DNA of 9,208 nucleotides from Halomonas halophila (GTDB lineage Bacteria; Pseudomonadota; Gammaproteobacteria; Pseudomonadales; Halomonadaceae), in the NCBI GenBank assembly GCA_002433675.1, contig DJIP01000352.1, forward strand, positions 1,377 through 10,584, given 5' to 3'. Position 1 is the stretch's first letter. Every line of letters begins with the position of its first letter. A program made the translations under genes and the position numbers. Positions 5,412 through 9,208 of this stretch are shown one piece after another. The notes under the pieces are model-generated. The model was not told the DNA's origin. It ran no database searches and saw only the letters and a list, made by a program, of their open reading frames with translations.

Positions 5412-6326
5412 TCACTCAGGGCGGTTGGGCCAGACGCTCTCCAGGGTGGCAAGCGCGGCCTGCAGCGGCGGCTCGCGGGTGCGTTCCTTCTTCCAAACAA
5501 AGCACAGGGCGCAGTCCAGCGTCACCCCCTCGACGATGGTCAGGCCGCTGCGCTGGCGCTCGGTCAGGGCCAGCGAATCCCGGGCCAGGCTAAGCCCCAC
5601 CCCGGCGCGTACCAGGTCGAGCATGCAGGCTTCCTGGTCGACCTGGGCGACCCGCCGGGGCGTCTCGCCGCTGTCCTGCATGGCGCGCTTGAGCAGTCGA
5701 TGGTGGACCGAGTCGGGCGGGGTGACGATCCAGGGCAGGGTGGCCAGCGTCGACCAGCGGGTGTCCTCCACCCGTGACTCCCAGCCGGAGGGCGCCACCA
5801 CGTAGTAGCGAAAGTGGGTCAGCTCGACGAAGGCGAGTTCGCCGGCGCCGTCGGCGTGGGTGCTGCCTGTCCCCGGGGGCGCCAGATAGAAGCCTGCATC
5901 CAGTTCGCCGCGCTCCACTCGCGACAGGGCGTAGCCGCTCATGCCGTGGTGCAGCTCGGTCTCGAGTTCGGGGGCACGCTCGACCAGCACCTTGAGAAAG
6001 CTGCCCAGACGGATGAATTCGGGATCGATGATGGTGCCGATCCTCAACAGTCCACGCACCGTCGAGTGCAGCGAACGAGCCATCTGATCGAACACCCGGG
6101 CGCTCTCCAGGGCCTTCTCGGCGGTGGGCAGAAGTGCTTGACCGTGGGCCGTCAGCTCCAGTCCCTGGGGGCGGCGGTGGAACAGCGTCAGTCCCAGCGT
6201 TGCCTGCAGCTGCTTCAACTTTAGGCTAACCGCCGGCTGGGTGAGATGCAGCGCCTCGGCGGCGCGGGAGACGCTGCCAAGGTGCGCCACCGTGACGAAT
6301 GCTCGCAGCGTGGGGTAGTCCTGCAT
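5412..6326 (-). CDS. LysR-type transcriptional regulator, divergent from mmsA
   Basis: This encodes 304 residues, the normal size for the family. The N-terminal winged helix-turn-helix is clear: TLRAFVTVAHLGSVSRAAEA, then LHLTQPAVSLKLKQLQATLG (residues 6-45), followed by LFHRRPQGLELTAHGQALL. The rest is the periplasmic-binding-protein-like effector domain (about 92-300), with GLLRIGTIIDPEFIRLGSFL at its start. The ATG at 6326 is chosen because GGAAGG sits 5 bp upstream; a TTG at 6341 would place that ribosome site inside the gene. Divergence from mmsA across 178 bp, with a palindrome between, suggests it activates the mmsA-dehydrogenase operon in response to a pathway compound and represses itself. 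In Pseudomonas denitrificans a LysR protein (C3-LysR) plays this part for 3-hydroxypropionate; orthology is inferred from context. Confidence 0.92.
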   Translation of the reverse strand: MQDYPTLRAFVTVAHLGSVSRAAEALHLTQPAVSLKLKQLQATLGLTLFHRRPQGLELTAHGQALLPTAEKALESARVFDQMARSLHSTVRGLLRIGTIIDPEFIRLGSFLKVLVERAPELETELHHGMSGYALSRVERGELDAGFYLAPPGTGSTHADGAGELAFVELTHFRYYVVAPSGWESRVEDTRWSTLATLPWIVTPPDSVHHRLLKRAMQDSGETPRRVAQVDQEACMLDLVRAGVGLSLARDSLALTERQRSGLTIVEGVTLDCALCFVWKKERTREPPLQAALATLESVWPNRPE

Positions 6327-6349
6327 GGCGCCTTCCTTCAACAGAGTGC

Positions 6350-6385
6350 GTTATTTGAGAACTTTATATCTGGGTTTCAAATAAC
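6350..6385. promoter_or_regulatory. Palindromic candidate LysR operator in the divergent promoter region
   Basis: GTTATTTGAGA (6350-6360) and TTTCAAATAAC (6375-6385) are inverted copies matching at 10 of 11 positions, with a 14-bp AT-rich centre. It begins 24 bp from the lysR ATG and lies 120 bp before mmsA, in otherwise AT-rich DNA. LysR proteins bind dyads of this sort, so this is the most likely binding site for the adjacent regulator. The right arm overlaps the putative lysR -35 region, consistent with autorepression. Confidence 0.62.
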
Positions 6386-6389
6386 TCAA
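6363..6389 (-). promoter_or_regulatory. Possible lysR promoter
   Basis: On the - strand TTGAGT (6389-6384) and TATAAA (6368-6363) are separated by 15 bp, a short but tolerable sigma-70 spacing. The predicted transcript would start near 6356, about 30 nt before the lysR ATG. The -10 lies inside the palindrome. No equally good promoter could be picked for mmsA, as expected for an activator-dependent promoter. Confidence 0.35.
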
Positions 6390-6504
6390 TTGCTCAGATC
6401 ACCTGCAGAGATAGGCTGTACAGCGAAAAGACGAGCAGGCTGGGCACCTTTCTTCATACGGCCACGCTTGAATGACTTAAACAACGCTTATAAAGGAGCA
6501 CCCC

Positions 6505-8013
<1,509 letters not shown>

Positions 8014-8036
8014 CGCCCTGAATCGAGGGACCTGCG

Positions 8037-9208
8037 ATGACAACCGCACAACAATACGACAGCGAGTTTGACTATATCGTGGTCGGAGCAGGCACCGCCG
8101 GGTGCCTGCTGGCCAATCGCTTGAGCGCCGACCCCAACAACCGGGTGTTGCTGATCGAGGCCGGTGGTCGCGACAACTACCACTGGATCCACGTGCCGGT
8201 GGGCTACCTGTACTGCATCGACAACCCGCGCACCGACTGGCGCTTTCGTACCGATCCGGACGCGGGCCTCAACGGGCGCTCGCTGCTCTACCCGCGCGGC
8301 AAGACCCTCGGCGGCTGCTCGAGCATCAACGGCATGATCTACATGCGCGGCCAGGCCCGGGACTACAACCACTGGGCCGAGGTCACCGGAGACGACCAGT
8401 GGCGCTGGGAGCACTGCCTGCCGGCCTTTATCCAGCACGAGGATCACTATCGTCTGGACGAGGGCGGCGACGGTGACGCCGCCCACCGGGATTTTCACGG
8501 TCACGGCGGCGAGTGGCGCATCGAGAAGCAGCGGCTCAAGTGGGAGGTGCTGGACGACTTCGCCGAGGCGGCGGTCCAGGCGGGTATTCCGCGGACTCAG
8601 GACTTCAACCGTGGCAGCAACGAGGGGGTCGACTACTTCGAGGTCAACCAGCGTTCCGGCTGGCGCTGGAATACCGCCAAGGCGTTCCTGCGTCCGGCGC
8701 TCAAGCGGCCGAACCTGACGCTGTGGCACTCCACCCAGGTCAACCGGCTGATCGTCGCCGTCGGCGAGCCCGACGGCGAGAAGCGCTGTGAAGGCGTCGA
8801 GGTCAAGCGCGAGGGCACCACCCAGCTGGCCAGGGCGCACCGTGAGGTGGTGCTGTCCGCCGGCGCCATCGGCTCGCCCCAGATCCTGCAGCTCTCCGGC
8901 ATCGGGCCTGGTGAACTGCTCAAGCAGCACGGCATCGACGTCGTCCACGAACTGCCGGGGGTCGGCGAGAACCTGCAGGACCATCTGCAGATTCGCTCGG
9001 TGTACAAGGTCAAGGGCGCCAAGACCCTCAACACCATGGCCAGCACCCTGTGGGGCAAGGCCGGCATCGGGATGGAGTACCTGCTCAAGCGCACAGGCCC
9101 AATGAGCATGGCGCCGTCGCAGCTCGGCATCTTCACCCGCAGCAGCGACGAGCACGAGCACCCCAACATCCAGTACCACGTCCAGCCCCTGAGTCTGGAG
9201 GCCTTCGG
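8037..9208 (+). CDS. GMC-family FAD-dependent dehydrogenase, 3' truncated by window edge; possible 3-hydroxypropionate dehydrogenase
   Basis: The frame from ATG 8037 stays open to the window end, giving 390 codons of a family usually about 530-560 residues long. The N-terminal FAD fold has DYIVVGAGTAGCLLANRLS, with the dinucleotide motif Gly17/Gly19/Gly22 and ribose-binding Glu41 in LLIEAGG. GMC signature 1 is PRGKTLGGCSSINGMIYMRG (86-105) and signature 2 is GAIGSPQILQLSGIG (276-290), followed by LPGVGENLQDHLQ. The catalytic His near the C-terminus lies outside the window. Automatic annotation would call this choline dehydrogenase. However, it is 23 bp behind mmsA with its own GAGGGA ribosome site (8025-8030), not beside betB or betI. 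An alcohol whose product semialdehyde feeds MmsA is more likely. In Pseudomonas denitrificans, HpdH is a GMC protein encoded with mmsA that oxidises 3-hydroxypropionate. Family assignment is firm; the substrate is inferred from context. Confidence 0.9.
   Translation, partial: MTTAQQYDSEFDYIVVGAGTAGCLLANRLSADPNNRVLLIEAGGRDNYHWIHVPVGYLYCIDNPRTDWRFRTDPDAGLNGRSLLYPRGKTLGGCSSINGMIYMRGQARDYNHWAEVTGDDQWRWEHCLPAFIQHEDHYRLDEGGDGDAAHRDFHGHGGEWRIEKQRLKWEVLDDFAEAAVQAGIPRTQDFNRGSNEGVDYFEVNQRSGWRWNTAKAFLRPALKRPNLTLWHSTQVNRLIVAVGEPDGEKRCEGVEVKREGTTQLARAHREVVLSAGAIGSPQILQLSGIGPGELLKQHGIDVVHELPGVGENLQDHLQIRSVYKVKGAKTLNTMASTLWGKAGIGMEYLLKRTGPMSMAPSQLGIFTRSSDEHEHPNIQYHVQPLSLEAF

Noticed and set aside
5027..5500. 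N-terminal extension of the glutathione transferase in the same open frame
   Set aside because: The YfcG-type domain starts just after the ATG at 5026, which has its own AAGGA site; the upstream frame overlaps lysR and shows no conserved sequence.
6327..6341. Earlier TTG start for the LysR regulator
   Set aside because: It would add five residues (MKEGA) that are in fact the GGAAGG ribosome site of the ATG at 6326.
6468..6494. TTGAAT...TATAAA as an mmsA promoter
   Set aside because: The -10-like box overlaps the GGAG ribosome site, so the transcript would lack it; the spacing is also short.

Overview
The window looks like chromosomal DNA of a GC-rich gammaproteobacterium, most likely a halophile of the Halomonas/Chromohalobacter type. 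That placement is an inference from the DusA, AmpC-like and GMC/MmsA protein character, the strong G/C third-position bias and the gene mix. It is not based on a database search. No rRNA, tRNA, CRISPR array or complete insertion sequence was seen.

Layout from left to right. (1) Positions 1-291 hold the C-terminal end of a succinylglutamate desuccinylase/aspartoacylase-family hydrolase on the + strand, followed by a good intrinsic terminator at 477-511. (2) dusA, tRNA-dihydrouridine synthase A, is on the - strand at 557-1558. (3) A gene-free stretch (1559-2012) carries an imperfect ~115 bp direct duplication of the dusA 5' end and its leader. The two copies (1503-1617 and 1821-1936) flank about 200 bp of unrelated DNA. 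The duplication stops inside dusA at the codons for VAPMM. dusA is a known integration target for mobile elements, so this looks like the scar of a lost or decayed element. (4) A type II toxin-antitoxin pair of the HigBA type lies on the + strand at 2013-2593, preceded by an inverted repeat. (5) A class C beta-lactamase lies on the - strand at 2855-4069, with no linked ampR. (6) A YfcG-like glutathione transferase lies on the - strand at 4328-5026. (7) A LysR-type regulator (- strand, 5412-6326) is divergent from a two-gene operon on the + strand: mmsA (6505-8013) and a GMC-family flavoprotein dehydrogenase (8037 to beyond the window end).

The right-hand block makes the clearest functional unit. 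The GMC dehydrogenase would oxidise a hydroxyacid or alcohol to a semialdehyde. MmsA would convert malonate or methylmalonate semialdehyde to acetyl- or propionyl-CoA. The divergent LysR protein would sense the substrate. The same three-gene logic (lysR / mmsA / GMC-type hpdH) is known for 3-hydroxypropionate catabolism in Pseudomonas denitrificans. A palindrome in the 178 bp divergent promoter region (arms 6350-6360 and 6375-6385) is the obvious candidate operator.

The points most worth a second look are the dusA duplication scar with its TGGTACA-type repeats, the lysR-mmsA palindrome, the hairpin abutting the lysR stop codon, and a small 16-bp-period tandem repeat between the beta-lactamase and the glutathione transferase. 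I found no strong evidence of a wholly new system.
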